From Siphonodentalium dalli (taxonomy: Eukaryota > Mollusca > Scaphopoda > Gadilida > Siphonodentaliidae): a stretch of DNA of 64,000 nt. The DNA lies in contig CP136066.1 in the NCBI GenBank assembly GCA_032622095.1, positions 5,915,784-5,979,783 on the forward strand. Direction: 5' to 3'. A model generated the notes under the pieces. It was not told the origin of the DNA and ran no database searches. It worked only from the letters and a program-made list of their open reading frames with translations. How positions within the stretch are numbered: the stretch's first letter is position 1; each line of letters begins with the position of its first letter. The translations under genes and the position numbers were made by a program. This document shows positions 48,351 to 59,500 of the stretch, in pieces.

Positions 48351-49009
48351 TTTGGCGGCCTAGCAAAAATGGCGGCTACTTCTTCCCAAACTATTACAGA
48401 AATGCACGGAAGCCGTTATTGGCTCGCTTGTGGAAGAAGTCAGCGCCATGTTTGTTGGTTCATCCCTCGTAATTGCCGAATGTTTTATTTGTGTATATGG
48501 GACGAGATTGAACTTCAGGCAGCCTTCTGATAATTAAAACGTTCGCATTTACGCATCTGCATGACCTTTGATGTGTTGCTCCTGACGGAATACAAAACCC
48601 GAAGCAATCCGATTGGGCTGAATTGTGGCCACATGGACTTGTATCATGCCCGGCTGCCCCTTCGCCCACACTATATTGCGAATACCACAGATTAAGAACT
48701 ACCACATTCATCGCATGACTTTGGAAGCCCGCGTTCATACACTATGGAAATACATGAAACAAACATGTGTGTATAAAAAGGTGCAAAAAGCGATCCATAA
48801 AATTACCGGCCTGTAATTTTGATATGCATTCTTTTGCAAGTTCTGGAATCATTCGTGAGGGATGCTATAATGCGGCGCATGGAGGAAAAAAAATTTGTTT
48901 AGTCATTGTCAACATGGATTTCGCAGAAGATATTGTCAAACGCAATCAATAAGTTACCTCGAACATGTTACAACTGAAGTCGGTAAAAGGGAATCCTGTT
49001 GATGCCATA
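48351..49009. other. no gene recognised
   Basis: Several short frames; none shows a domain. Confidence 0.45.
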
Positions 49010-49443
49010 TAATTGATTTTCGCAAAACGATTTAAACTGTCTCACATCAGACACTCCTAAAACAATTGCAGTCATATATGGCATCGACAGAAAAAAAGTG
49101 GGTGGATGGATTCCATACGGATAGAGAGCAGCGTGCACATATAAATTATGTGCATTCCGATTGTATGTCTAAATCGGTGTACTGCAGTGGTGTGTACTCG
49201 GGCCTGCCCTATTTCTTGCGTACATTAATGATCTACCACTCACAACGTAATGTATGTGTCAAAATTTCGCAGATGACACACAACTCATCGAAAACCAACT
49301 CAGCAACGGTATTCAGGCTCATAAAGATTCCGTTTCGAAATGCTCCCTGGACTGTCAACTTAGATTAAAATTCTTTAAAAATTCACGTTCTTCATTTTGG
49401 CCATAATAGTCCTAGAAATTCCTACTTTATTATAGACACATTA
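49010..49443 (+). pseudogene. LINE reverse transcriptase core fragment
   Basis: Shifting between frames, the plus strand gives TVSHQTLLKQLQSY, REQRAHINYVHSDCMS, then LGPALFLAYINDLPLTT, a stop, NFADDTQLIENQLSNGIQAH and VLHFGHNSPRNSYFIIDTL. These are motif A downstream, the finger segment, motif B, the FADD catalytic motif and the palm end of a CR1/Jockey-type reverse transcriptase. Several frameshifts and one stop show that it is dead. The coding similarity stops at about 49443, exactly where the palindrome begins. The LINE C-terminal tail at 50260-50640 is in the same orientation and could be the rest of this copy. Confidence 0.85.
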
Positions 49444-49596
49444 GGATTAATTGTCATGTGGACTGTTTTTATGGAGATGTAACCGTGAGGTAAGTGGTCA
49501 TAACTTGTGTAAAACCCGAAGGGTTTTACATACAAGTTATGACCACTTACCTCACGGTTACATCTCCATAAAAACAGTCCACGTGACAGTTAATCC
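49444..49596. mobile_element. 153-bp near-perfect palindrome flanked by TA
   Basis: GGATTAATTGTCATGTGGAC pairs with GTCCACGTGACAGTTAATCC. The centre is AAAACCCGAAGGGTTTT. TA is present on both sides (49442-49443, 49597-49598), as expected for a TA target duplication. It lies inside a LINE remnant. Confidence 0.85.
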
Positions 49597-50259
49597 TATA
49601 TTTATATACATTTAGCGAAAAGGCCACTTTTGTAAATGTATTTAAATCGAAAAGTGTATAGTGACAAAACCAGCCCAAAATATCCCATAGCGCCCTTGGT
49701 AAAGTTAACAGGAACAGCGAGGCTCTTTATATTGAAACATGATGATTTATTAAGTCAATCCTGCGCGAGTCCAAATGCGCCCAAAACATTACGCGTTCTT
49801 CTTTCCGAAACCGATGACGCGTCGATGTAATTATGGGGCTGCAGTTATGACCTGTTGCGCGTTCACCGAGAAATAATTGCAACTAGTCACATGGGCGCCG
49901 ACCAATCGGAATGCTGCGTTTAGTGATAATCACACTTAATATGTAAATATATTAGAACATTCCCCCGATATCACAATCGAGATCGGAAAAAGATGATCAA
50001 CTAAAGTTCGACGCACAAGTAAATTCGTGATTTGAAAGGCAAATCGCATTGTAGGAGTTATAAACAGAACATTCACATTTATGGATTCTCAAATTTCATC
50101 CGGCGATGGTGCGTCCTATAATGGGCTATTGCCAAACTGTTTGGAGCCCGTTTCTAATCAGCCATTATATTGCGTTAGATGGTGTTAATAGAAGAGTGAC
50201 TCGTCAAACCACGTGGCTTAGGCGATATTCATATCACGATTGACTTATCATTCTGAACC
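49597..50259. other. no gene recognised
   Basis: Between two LINE pieces; I could not see LINE coding similarity here. Confidence 0.5.
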
Positions 50260-50640
50260 TGGTTTCTCTTAAATATCGGAGAATGCAGGGTGATAGGATC
50301 CAAGTTTATAACATCCAACATGGATATTACAAGATCAACTTACCAACCTACGAGGGCCCATATGCATTCAAACTACAAAGGCAAACATAAAAACAAGGAG
50401 GTACGTAAATACTTCTCACAAAGAGTTATAGCTTGTGTAACAGTTTACCAGGTGACGTGGTTGATGCACGGGATTTGGCGACTTTCAAGAATCTGATAGA
50501 CATACACCTGGCTGACAGAAAATATGTTTCTGACAAAGTTCGAAATATATTATATTATTATTATATATACATCAGCTACTGGTAATAAGAGTAGGTCAAA
50601 CTCTTTCAGATATTTAATTTGATTTGATTCGATTTAATTT
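50260..50640 (+). pseudogene. LINE C-terminal tail and 3' end
   Basis: LKYRRMQGDRIQVYNIQHGY in one frame, VRKYFSQRVI in a second, and NSLPGDVVDARDLATFKNLI with DIHLADRKY in a third reproduce the standard end of CR1/Jockey-like proteins: YRR-x-RGD, the FF-x-RV block, and WNSLP...V-x-A...F-x-x-x-x-D. The third frame ends in AT-rich sequence and a degenerate ATTTGATTTG tail (50610-50640), typical of a LINE 3' end. Confidence 0.82.
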
Positions 50641-51660
50641 GAAACATATATTACTTATGAATGTTTATAAGGACAAAGCATAGCGTAAAATCGGTCTAAA
50701 TAATGATGTTTAATTCACATTGATTTTCTGATGTTATTCTTCGAAGATGAAAAGATTAAATATAGCGCCACTACCAATTATGTATACGTCCATGTACCAT
50801 TTGTATCGAAAAGGAAGCGCTCATAAATCGCTCACAGCAGAATTACTATGAATAGTGTAAATATTAAGAGTTGAAGAAAACGTATGTGCAGACATAATTT
50901 AGCGTGGCAGATTGGGCGGAGGGTAGCAGAGTGAGTTACATGCCCCGGTGGTTGTGATGGGGAGTACGTGTTTTATAGGAGTGGGGTGTGTAGGGTGCGG
51001 TTATTTCGGCCAAAAATTATAACATTAAAGGTCAATCCACACCGGACGCGAGCGCGCGATTATAACGACCGTGTTATGTCGTACGTAGCAGTTCAAAGCG
51101 CGCGATTTTAATAGTCACACCGCAAGTGACTGAATCGCTGACCACGAGGCGATAATAGCAGTGATTTTATGGTTTGTCGATTTCTCGCTTTGTGGCTAAC
51201 CAGCGGGATAATTTGGTTGCTATCAAATAGGATATTTATGCGTGCGTACTCCTCCTATTTGAAAGCGACACATCGTCGGGATAACAAAGGTTGTGGAGGA
51301 CTTTAGAGACATCCTGATAACTGACAGGGTGTGAGATGGGAATAATAATTGCGCTTCTGCGCAATTGACTTGTCATACAATGAGTTGCACAAAACCTGCT
51401 TTCTAACCACCTAATGTTTATTTCAGCGCCCACCATTAGTCTAACTTTATCCACGTGACAATTCCTGGCGATTTCATTGGACAAGGAGATGCGATCTTAT
51501 AGCACGGACCGAAACCACAAGGACGGAGATACAGCTATATTGCATAGCGTTTATAGTAGAATTGTGGTATGGAGGACAGGTTTAAATGGTTCCAATCGAT
51601 AAGAAATTCGCGCCGAATCCAATAACGCCAAATACTCATTTTGGCGCCAAAAAGGACATA
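50641..51660. other. no gene seen; CpG-rich patch near 51040-51120
   Basis: GCGCGCGATT occurs twice (near 51053 and 51099) in a CG-rich island of about 80 bp within AT-rich DNA. No inverted repeat or promoter was identified. Confidence 0.45.
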
Positions 51661-51700
51661 CGACCTTATAGCACTGACGCGACGCTATTTTGATACTCAA

Positions 51701-52152
51701 GGTTACACTGGTGTAAATGTTTTCCATAGGCCTCAGTGCTAACGTTTTAGCGTATAGTGTTGGCAATATAAATGTTGGGTCCAAAATTTTCTTTAAATCT
51801 GAAAAATTGACATTTTGGGAAACTTTTTACACAAAAAAAATCATGTCTGTCTAGCAGGGAATTCGCCTTTAAATCTTATGTGTTCGTAACTAGTGTCAGA
51901 ACCGCATAAAAAAATACAGTCATATTTTAGACCACATCAAAAAATTCAAACTTCACTACAAAGGGTTAATTCCTGTGCCAATGGTTATTTTACCTATGGG
52001 AAATCATAGGGAAGAGGTGTGATGATTTTTTGATGTGAAAAGCACACAAGGCTATTGACCAATCAGGGCCCAGTGTCTATTTTATTCTCTCCTATATATT
52101 CCTCCCGCATCCGCTAGATGTCACTCGGAACCTTATTTACACCAGTGTAACC
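51701..52152 (+). repeat. 452-bp terminal repeat, copy B1
   Basis: 18-bp perfect inverted ends. Shares TTTTCCATAGGC, CAGTG-x-TAAC and ACCAATCAG with the A-array repeats at matching positions, and the same 452-bp length. A TATATA-like box (CCTATATATT) follows the CCAAT motif by about 40 bp. Confidence 0.9.
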
Positions 52153-53038
52153 TAAAGCGATAGCCCGCTTTTTCGCGGAATAATTGTAACTCCCTACATT
52201 TCTTCAGAATTGCCCATCAATGGAAAAAATGTGTTCAAAAACAATATCACTTCTGTGGTTCTTTATTTATCACACACAATTTAACCCCACCCCCTTTAAC
52301 AAATTATTCATCAAAAGAGCACAATTTTCCACCACCAGTCATGTTCAGGCCCCATTTTCACTCAGTTTTAGGGGTCTGGTGTTGCAAACTTGGATCAGCT
52401 ATAGAAGACTGTACAATATTCTTTCCATGAGAGAACTTCTGGTGATGTGAGGTCATTGAGTCCAGATCTGATCAGCTGAGCATCAAGCGCATTGAAGAAT
52501 AAAATATGACATTTTCAGGTATGCAAGGGTGATCCAAGATAACTGGATGTGGGTGTATATTGAATTAGTTGAATAAAGATATGCTCTCTTTGAATTGCTG
52601 AAGCATTTTCTTAAATGTGTCCAAGTTTTAGTGCTATTAACCTTCAAATGACCATACCCACCAGTGGAAATGACACACTTTTATGATATATATCTGTATA
52701 TCACTGGCTATAAAATACAAAATACTTGTTAGATTAGGTTTTTATAACATTTGATATATGTGTCGTTGACATGCTCATGTTATGGGTCATTTGCATTATC
52801 ATGTGACTATTACCACCTTGAAAATTTTTGAAAATACCTTGAAAAATTGGCATTTTTTATGAAAAATCTTACTATTTTTTTGGCTGATGTAAGTGAAAGA
52901 AGACATTAGCAGCAAGAATAGCCACACCAAGCATGAGATATTCATTGGACTGAAAGACCAGGCTCTGTAAAATGCATTAAAATGCTTTAAAGTGACTCAC
53001 AGGAATCAAAAATGATAAAAAGCTATTTTTTCCCTTTA
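52153..53038. repeat. spacer of the composite element
   Basis: 886 bp starting TAAAGCGATAG and ending TTTTTTCCCTTTA. The only notable frame is 76 codons at 52220-52450, without a domain. No evident similarity to the A-array spacers by eye. Confidence 0.8.
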
Positions 53039-53468
53039 GGTTACACTGGTGTAAATGTTTTCCATAGGCCTCAGTGTTGGCAATATAAATGTTGGGTCCA
53101 AAATTTTCTTTAAATCTGAAATATTGACATTTTGGGAAACTTTTTACACAAAAAAATCATGTCTGTCTAGCAGGGAATTCGCCTTTAAATCTTATGTTTT
53201 CGTAACTAGTGTCAGAACCGCATAAAAAAATACAGTCATATTTTAGACCACATCAAAAAATTCAAACTTCACTACAAAGGGTTAATTCCTGTGCCAATGG
53301 TTATTTTACCTATGGGAAATCATAGGGAAGAGGTGTGATGATTTTTTTATGTGAAAAGCACACAAGGCTATTGACCAATCAGGGCCCAGTGTCTATTTTA
53401 TTCTCTCCTATATATTCCTCCCGCATCCGCTAGATGTCACTCGGAACCTTATTTACACCAGTATAACC
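53039..53468 (+). repeat. terminal repeat, copy B2
   Basis: Nearly identical to B1, with a deletion of about 20 bp after CAGTG and one substitution in the end (GTATAACC). Confidence 0.9.
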
Positions 53469-53520
53469 TCAATGCACTACTCTATCATGATCTAACTGCA
53501 TTTCACTTTACTGCCGCGCG
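53469..53520. repeat. satellite fragment interrupted by the composite element
   Basis: TGCACTACTCTATCATGATCTAACTGCA matches the 205-bp satellite. Its left counterpart is at about 51661-51700. Confidence 0.7.
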
Positions 53521-53585
53521 GGGATAACCACGCCTGCCTTAAATTGCCAGTCTGAAGTATAGTGGGTTAGACATCACGCGTCGAT

Positions 53586-53913
53586 ATGTCCGACCACAAG
53601 GAACGACGTGTTTCAAATTTGGTGGACTTACCACCAGAATTCGCTGGATGTTTCTTCAATTCAATTTGTACTTCATTGAAATCGCGACAACAAGAATACA
53701 AGTACTTCAGTGAAGGCTATATACCGTCATTCAGTTTCAATGTTTATTTGCGACGACAAACTGTTTATTGGGGCAAATTGCCACCGAAGCATGATGAAAA
53801 ATGAACCTGCACATGGCGTCGATTTTGAGATAAATTGTTCGATAATTTCGGATATTCACTGTTCTTGTCAAGCTGGATATGTAACACATACTAAATATTC
53901 AATGTTATTATAA
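53586..53913 (+). pseudogene. SWIM zinc-finger protein fragment, frameshifted
   Basis: From ATG at 53586 one frame reads MSDHKERRVSNLVDLPPEF and KYFSEGYI to about 53724. A frame one base away then continues HSVSMFICDDKLFIGANCHR, the block SMMKNEP and IISDIHCSCQAG to a TAA at 53911-53913. EGYIH-x-V, C-x-RSM-x-K and the I-x(3)-HCSC-x-AG segment are the SWIM finger pattern (C-x-C-x(n)-C-x-H) seen in many invertebrate proteins of the YqaJ/SWIM type. The closing C-x-H is absent: GYVTHTKYSMLL replaces the usual C-NH-x-x-ALL. So it is broken by one frameshift and a truncated finger. Flanking splice sites were not identified. It may derive from a multicopy, possibly mobile, gene family. Confidence 0.6.
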
Positions 53914-54824
53914 TATATCTCTTCCCAATAGACACACGATCTATCAATTTATCGATGGTGTACCATGCATACAATTTCCCTATTTCGATACAAATTCGAG
54001 GACTTGTATGTTTTCATCCGTTGTAGTCAGTTTTTTGTACTTTTTCGAAGATGCACCATACTGGTATCAAAAAGTGTTCCATTGTTATAATAACAATTAA
54101 TAATCTTCATAATTGGCACATTACGCGTATAGAACAAACATGTTTCAGTATATTGAGAAATTCTTTTTCATATCCCTAGTATTCCATTGGTCTGTCATAA
54201 TGTTTGTGTATGTAAGTCCACGTATAAATGCCATGAATATCATTTATTCACAAAATATACCAATAAATGCTGTATAATGTTCCAAATCTTACCATCACAA
54301 ATCCGAAAGCTATCAGGAAGAGGCGCACTAATCAGCCTGTATTAATCGACAACAGGTGAGTTTAACAGGTGCTGTCATATGCTCTGGCCATTTTAGTGTC
54401 CCTCTTTCCCCAACAAATCATCCCTTGGAGAGTATAACACTATGTGGTCCATTATCTCAAATGTGTACATAGTTTGATTTGATAGTGTTAACTAATTAGA
54501 TTATCTAGCACTTCCTAATCCCCTCATCATATTTCCATTTGTCACCTCTCTGGCTCAGCGTGACGTTTCCAACCTTCATAATTTACTAATCCCAAAAGCC
54601 CATGCATAGGGCGAAGCTTTAGCATATTGTTACTGTTATATTATTATATTGTGTCAACTTACATGAAACCAATACTCGTTTATAGAAAACAAAATCAAAG
54701 CGACATCGAGTAAGCCGGTAAAATGAGTCTTTTTGTCTAACCGCCTCTTCGCAGAAGCAACCACTGCTCCAGGCTGTATAATGCAATTATTTCATTGGCT
54801 TACACAGCTAATTGCGGTAGGGTC
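53914..54824. other. no gene seen
   Basis: AT-rich; short frames only. Confidence 0.5.
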
Positions 54825-55545
54825 AATTAGGCTGCCTTTTTACCGTATATGGTCATAACACTTAATTGTTTGGTGTAATAAATAACCGCATTATCGCTAT
54901 ATGCGAGAAAAAGGTGCCAGATTTTCACACAAAAAATGCGCACAAAATAAATCACCAGGGACATCTGCCATGACCTATTTTGATACATAGTACACCACTC
55001 TATCATGACCTAACTGCAAATAGGCTGCCATTTTCCGTATAAGGCCATACAAAGTTAACAATAGGTTGTTGTAATAAGTAACCACGTTTATCGCTATATG
55101 CGAGAAAATGGTACCCGATTGTCACACCGAAATGCGCACAAACTATAGCACCGGACACCTATCATGACGTACTGTGATACATATTGCACTGCTATATTAT
55201 GATCTAACTGCAAATAGGCTGCATCTTTCCTTATAAGGCCATACCATCTTAACAATAGTGTGTTGTAGTAAGTAAACGCATTTATCGCAATATGCGGGAA
55301 AAGGGTACCCGATTGTCACACAGAAATTCGCACAAACTATCATGACCTATTTTGATACACATTGCACTACTCTTTCGTGATCTGACTGCAATTAAGCTAA
55401 CCCTTTTCCTTACAAGTTCATACAAAGTTAGCAAGAGTTTGTTGTAGTAAGTAAACGCATTTTTCGCTATATTTTGGAAAAGGGTACCCGATTCTCACAC
55501 AGAAATGCGCACAAACATATTGCGATAAATGCGTTTACCTGTCGT
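54825..55545. repeat. satellite, about 3.5 units of about 205 bp
   Basis: Each unit has TAGGCTGCC-x-TTTTCC, TATAAGGCCATA, GTTGTAATAAGTAA, CGCTATATGCGAGAAA, GGTACCCGATTGTCACAC and a TATTTTGATACA...GCACTAC junction. Related sequence occurs at 43449 and on both sides of the composite element at 51701. Confidence 0.92.
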
Positions 55546-55624
55546 AATTCATCATTCTAAATGTGTCTAATATGACCATACATGCATTATGAAATTAGTA
55601 CACGAACCTAAGAGGGCTACCCTT

Positions 55625-55883
55625 TACCCAACAGAAGGGCCCTGTGCCAATGCATTCTCTTATATGTGCGAGTCGACCATAGGTCGCCTCGCATATATAA
55701 GAGAATGCATTGGCTTAACACATTAAAAATTATAAAATTGTTAAAGAATGTAAGAAAAAATGGTAAAAAGTGTTAAAAAAAGATTTTTTATAGGCCAATG
55801 CATTCTCTGATATATGCGAGGCGACATATGGTCGACTCGCATTTATAAGAGAATGCATTGGCACAGGGCCCTTCTGTTGGGTA
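55625..55883. mobile_element. 259-bp foldback with hairpin arms
   Basis: TACCCAACAGAAGGGCCCTG at the left end is exactly inverted at the right end. Each arm is itself palindromic (GCCAATGCATTCTCTTATAT around GTCGACCATAGGTCG). The spacer contains one AAAGAATGTAAGAAAAAATG-type unit, the complement of the unit expanded at 13250-13760. Confidence 0.9.
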
Positions 55884-55917
55884 TAGTAATTTAGTAAAGA
55901 AACGGTTAACTACAATA

Positions 55918-56173
55918 GAGACCTTTCGCAAAATTCACTATTACGATTACTGATTGGATATAATGCCCTAGTAAGGTGGCAACATCACAATTTACCTACG
56001 ATTGCTAATTGGTGAGACGGCATATGCCCCACTATATTCAGCTACACATATATTTGATGGAAAGAGTAATGTGTGACTTTCAGATCCCATGTTCTTATAC
56101 GTGTGTTATATACAACGCGGATAATTTTAGAGTGTTCCCAAGCAGGACCGGTCGTGATCTTGCGAAAGGTCTC
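55918..56173. mobile_element. 256-bp MITE with TA target duplication
   Basis: GAGACCTTTCGCAAAATTCAC and GTGATCTTGCGAAAGGTCTC are inverted ends with two mismatches. TA flanks both sides (55916-55917, 56174-56175). This suggests a Tc1/mariner-type non-autonomous element. No transposase. Confidence 0.85.
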
Positions 56174-56335
56174 TAATCTCCTAATGTTCCGTTTACACAG
56201 CTGGCAAATTTGCCTTGATAATTTACATGAAATTCTTCTTTCCATAGATGGCCATCTATTACGGTGCTAATTTGTTTAATTACCGGATAACAGTCTTTTA
56301 TCAGATCATCACTTGTTCATGTTGAAGTAATTGCC

Positions 56336-56510
56336 ATGAGTCATTTAGTAGAGTCGCTTATGTACTTTCGTGGGAATTGTTTGAACAAATGTAGAGACTA
56401 TGATATTATGATAGTGCATCACTTACTTAGTCGGAAAAGTTTGTTAGACTTCGTGGGTTCGCGACTGGAGATAATTATGACGTCATAAAGATGACGTCAT
56501 TGTCAGTTCA
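56336..56510. repeat. dispersed repeat, inverted copy at about 60637-60805
   Basis: TAGTAGAGTCGCTTATGT, GTGGGAA, GTTAGAC and GTCGCGACTG-like plus ATGACGTCA blocks occur in the same order on the opposite strand at 60637-60805. Confidence 0.8.
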
Positions 56511-59500
56511 GTTCAGATACAGTGTTGTCCCAAGAACTGACGAATTCTGCGCATATTTCTTAATTGTTATACATTTTTTTAGTTAGGACAATTCATTAAT
56601 AGTTGTTCTCAAAGTATAGTACCCAAATTCACGGAGAAATATTATTACAGTCAAAGATGGCTGCCAAACTGGCACTAGAAAATCACCAATTTTGCGATTT
56701 TCAAGAATCTCATGCAAATGACCTTCCGTTCGGTACCGTTTGCGAATTCGGACAATTGTGTGATTAATTATTGCTTCAGCAATGTATTGCTGCAATTCTA
56801 TTGTACAAAACATGTTCGATCTGTCAAAAATCCTCTTTAGACAACCGAATTTATAGCATCTTGTCAAATATCAATTCCAATATTGTAGCAATATATTTAA
56901 AGAAATGAGCGGAATTCAGTGATGAGAAAGAAATATTCGTGCCACAAACAGAATTATTATCACACTTCAACAGAACTCTTCAGTTTCATCCAAGATGGGT
57001 ACCAAAATGGCAGTCAAAATACAAAAGTCAGTGTTCGTTATAACACCAAATTTCGCCCTGGCATTCCATCATGGGGAATTAGGTTAATCAGCCAATTTTA
57101 AGTACATGCGCATAGCCTTAATTTCTTATACAAATTGGCGATGTCATATATGGTATACATGTCTTTTCTTCAAATGCCCTTATATTAAGTGAGGGGGGTG
57201 TTGAAGAGAAAAACCAACTCACTACGTGAAATTATAAAGTATATTAGACCGCCATCTTAGCTTGGGGGGACAAGTGTTACCATCCCAAAATCTAGCCTTC
57301 TGTGCTATACTCTATGCCAGAGACTAATTGAGAAATAGTGGTCGTTGCCATATCAAATGGCAACTGATGCAGATAAGCATTGGTGTTAGTTCTTGTCATG
57401 ACATATCAGTAGAAAATATGCATAATTATTGTGTATCATATAAGGTAGCAATACATAGTTGTTTATTGTGATAGCTATGAAGTGGGATTGTACTTCTCAG
57501 CTATACCATGAATCTTGGCAAGCAAGAAACAGAACCTTGTTTATCAACACAAACAATAGTAAAATTAATGATTTGGCTGTCACTTGGCCTGCTTGTCTCA
57601 CGGTTCTTTGTGCTGTAACCTTTAATTCAATTTTCATGTTAACGTCATTTGAACCTTGTTTAGCTGACGTTAGCAGGCTTCAATCGTATTGATGTATACG
57701 GCAGATAAAAATAGAATAGACACCATAGGTGGGTAATATATCCCGAATCAAGCTTAAATTGATAAATTGTGAATACCAGCTTCTGAAATATGGATGTTAT
57801 TCAACAAATATAGCATATGTGGAGTTTTCTGTCTATATATAGGTTATTGACCTCCCAGGACATATTCATTCAGCTGAAATGAACATCATCATACACCAGG
57901 CAAGATCCCCGGAAACGGGCAAAGTGGTGTGTCTGGTTCTTGGCTTTCCTCTTGTTCAGTTAATTTGTGGTAGCCATACACAGTGATTCGCTCAATATAT
58001 GAGCGGTGTCTTGGCACAATAGGCTGATATGGACCATTGATAGTATACAGCAAATTAACATCCCATATTGATTTCTATGATGTTGGCATGTGAATAGTTT
58101 AGCGAGACAATGCATTGCGTTTGTACATCAGTTCAATATGAAAGTGGTTCTTGACAATAGTTGTGATTGTGCAGGCGGTTGCACTTGATTTATACTAATT
58201 CCCTTGTATTGACGAACCGTTTCCCACACGGCGGAAAACGGGTAAGAATCCATTGGTAGTGATTGTCTTCTGGACTCATATCATCCGTTTGATTTATTAT
58301 GTCCATTATACTCTGGAATCCAGGCTCTGAATACTCAATGAAATTATGGGGGAACGCAGTCCACTAACTTCTTAAAACATAATGTGAAGTAATAGTTGGA
58401 GATAATAACAGATCGTGACGTGCCATGTTGATTCTGGTTAGAACGTTATCATGAACAAAAAGAAATGCGGAAATTGAGGAAGTGGAATTAGCACGCGTAA
58501 CTACGAAGATGGCCATGGTTCACTATAATAATGGCATCTTTCAGATCATACTATATAGGCCGATCCATATATACCCTAATGCCTCAAAATGTTATAATTC
58601 TATTCGACTAGGATTTATAACATCAGTCTGGTTATATTCCATAAATTGTATATATCATGCTCCATTCATGCATCATGATAAATCTACACCAATCAAGTGG
58701 CATATATAGATTAACTTCAGCAGAACATGGTCATGGTGAGACTACGAAGAGCTCCATACATTTCCACGTGATAAGCAATCCAGATTGATCAGATAGACCT
58801 TAGTTTATAAGATATTTATTCCGTTTATAATACAGTAACAATAAGTATACGTTTAATCGTTGATCGGATTCGACATCGACTGTACAGAAATATGGAAATG
58901 AAACCGGTACTTAGTATGATCTGGTGACAAGAAGGAGTTTAGGCATGAGACAATCATCAACATTTCTTCCTACGCATATATGTTTGCTAGAATGGTAGAA
59001 GGGAGTGTCTGATCATTTTGTGTCGATTTTCCATTTTAATCACCCATACAAGTATTGATTTTACGAAGACTTTTATTGATATTATGTCAGAAAACGTTCA
59101 TGTAACTTCGACAGACTATCAAACCTCGTTCATTTACCAAGCATATACCGGCGGTATATCTGGAGAATTGGCCCCGCGCGAAGTCGGCTCCAGAGAAGTC
59201 GGCCCCATTAATTAGAAAGAATTAAATCGGCTTAATTTTATTGAGATAGTGTTTATGTTGGCTAATTGTGAGGTCACCAACTTAATTTGATTGATTTAGT
59301 GAAGTGTTGGTAGGCTAATTGTGCAATGTTTTCTTAGTTGTAATAACAATCTCCTTGTTTATATTTTCAATTTCAGGCTTCAAAAGCCAGTTATACAGTA
59401 ATCTGATTGAGTCTGTCGCTAGACCATTTAGTGTACGAGTAGATATAGTCAATCTGTATCGATATGCAAAAGCATATGGCTAGCACATGCACCATTTGAG

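Larger units (their letters stand above)
51701..53468. mobile_element. composite element: two 452/430-bp GGTTAC...GTAACC repeats flanking an 886-bp spacer, TCAA target duplication
   Basis: TCAA at 51697-51700 and 53469-53472 flank the whole structure. Removing it and one TCAA joins CTATTTTGATAC-TCAA to TGCACTACTCTATCATG. This matches the satellite unit at 54960-55380 (TATTTTGATACACATTGCAC), so the empty site is recoverable. The two terminal repeats are direct. Each begins GGTTACACTGGTGTAAAT and ends with its inverse. Inner junctions are TAAA on the left and TTTA on the right of the spacer. No reverse transcriptase, integrase or transposase is visible, and no tRNA-primer site or polypurine tract was seen next to the repeats. 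Confidence 0.88.

Noticed and set aside
51040-51120. CpG island promoter
   Set aside because: Only about 80 bp, and no gene starts nearby on either strand.
51701-53468. Ordinary LTR retrotransposon (TRIM)
   Set aside because: Direct repeats and a 4-bp duplication fit, but ends are GG...CC with long inverted termini, and no tRNA primer site or polypurine tract is visible beside the repeats. Left unclassified.
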